NCBI GenBank assembly: GCA_902800715.1
Contig: CADCFN010000007.1
Coordinates: forward strand, 62,001 to 126,000
Origin: an uncultured Bacteroidales bacterium
GTDB lineage: Bacteria > Bacteroidota > Bacteroidia > Bacteroidales > Muribaculaceae
Direction: 5' to 3'
Length of the DNA: 64,000 bases
Of this stretch, positions 63,631-64,000 are shown one piece after another; position 1 is the stretch's first letter; every line of letters begins with the position of its first letter. Position numbers and translations under genes: made by a program. The notes beneath the pieces were generated by a model, which worked only from the letters and a program-made list of their open reading frames with translations, searched no databases and had not been told where the DNA came from.

Positions 63631-64000
63631 ATGAGCGAAGAAAACAATAAACGTCTCAAAGTGGGAATTACACTGGGTGACACCAATGGCATCGGCATAG
63701 AAGTGGCTCTGAAAGCAGTAGGTGTTCCTGAAATGATGGACCTGTGTATCCCCGTGCTGTATGGCTCAAGCAAGACGGTCAGCTACCACCGCAACGCATG
63801 CAATCTGCCCGGCTTCCAAATCAACCACACCAAAAGCGCCAAAAGCATTAAAGACAACATGCCCAATCTGGTGGATTGCATCGACCAGGATATAAAGATT
63901 GAACTGGGTCAGCCCAGCAAGCAAGCCGGCTTAGCCGCTTTTCTGGCACTTGAAGCCGCAGTGCGAGATCTCAAGTCAGGACTCATCGACGTGCTTGTCA
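63631..64000 (+). CDS. pdxA: 4-hydroxythreonine-4-phosphate dehydrogenase, N-terminal part (runs off the window)
   Basis: 123 codons are visible, from ATG 63631. The opening MSEENNKRLKVGITLGDTNG followed by IGIEVALKA is the PdxA signature, and GQPSKQAGLAAFLALEAAVRDL matches the conserved helix preceding the metal-binding region. Enzyme of de novo pyridoxal-phosphate synthesis. The gene continues beyond base 64000. Confidence 0.88.
   Translation, partial: MSEENNKRLKVGITLGDTNGIGIEVALKAVGVPEMMDLCIPVLYGSSKTVSYHRNACNLPGFQINHTKSAKSIKDNMPNLVDCIDQDIKIELGQPSKQAGLAAFLALEAAVRDLKSGLIDVLV

Overview
This window is a chromosomal stretch from a member of the Bacteroidales, most like the Muribaculaceae/Prevotella side of the order. 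Placement rests on many promoters of the Bacteroidetes type (a TTG/TTTG element about 19-20 bases before TAnnTTTG, with no Shine-Dalgarno dependence), a type B ribosomal protein L31, the RprXY-type two-component pair, a GTPase-dead EF-G paralog of the Bacteroides EF-G2 kind, pyruvate phosphate dikinase, and families typical of the phylum (DUF349, DUF4924, DUF5723, DUF4369-TlpA, an ECF sigma factor with a membrane/beta-barrel partner). Base composition is moderately GC-rich with strong C/G preference at third positions, which creates many long antisense shadow frames. No rRNA, tRNA, CRISPR array, insertion sequence or prophage was recognised.

Layout. 1-2.4 kb: 3' end of an ATPase-like gene and hemW. 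2.4-4.9 kb: a 27-bp-arm inverted repeat and the EF-G2 gene, broken by a frameshifting deletion. 5.0-7.4 kb: RprX/RprY-like sensor and regulator. 7.5-12.4 kb: acyltransferase, CpsB-type PHP phosphatase, TrkA-TrkH potassium uptake. 12.4-15.6 kb: rpmE2, two overlapping membrane-protein genes, diacylglycerol kinase. 15.7-20.5 kb: an alpha-glucan operon (debranching enzyme, GT4 synthase, GH57 amylase with a histone-like tail). 20.6-28.2 kb: a tandem array of promoter-like units, 5'-nucleotidase, a GH3/beta-lactamase fusion, a TlpA lipoprotein interrupted by TGA, and a thioredoxin-alpha/beta-hydrolase fusion. 28.2-40.1 kb: ppdK, a cyclophilin lipoprotein, DUF349 protein, sugar-phosphate transferase, RecQ, NSS transporter. 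40.2-49.7 kb: VanZ, an HTH-DNA methyltransferase fusion, ABC-F, GNAT, an exported glycine/aromatic-rich protein, a CRP-like regulator, DUF4924, RfbD, RF3. 49.7-52.0 kb: an AmgK-like kinase fused to a RapZ C-terminal domain and overlapping a MurU-like nucleotidyltransferase. 52.1-64.0 kb: flavinylated FMN-binding protein, sialidase-like protein, ECF sigma/anti-sigma pair, serpin, a 1485-residue leucine-rich-repeat protein, DUF5723 protein and the start of pdxA.

Functional themes are envelope homeostasis and salvage (amino-sugar recycling, muropeptide hydrolase, thioredoxin-fold lipoproteins, serpin), glycogen metabolism, ion homeostasis and translation factors. The most interesting items are the AmgK-RapZ/MurU pair, seven-base tandem repeats that start at stop codons of five different genes, an 80-bp tandem array of decayed promoters ending in one intact promoter, a dockerin-like tail lying in frame just after a stop codon, and a methyltransferase fused to an XRE-type HTH with an inverted repeat across its promoter.
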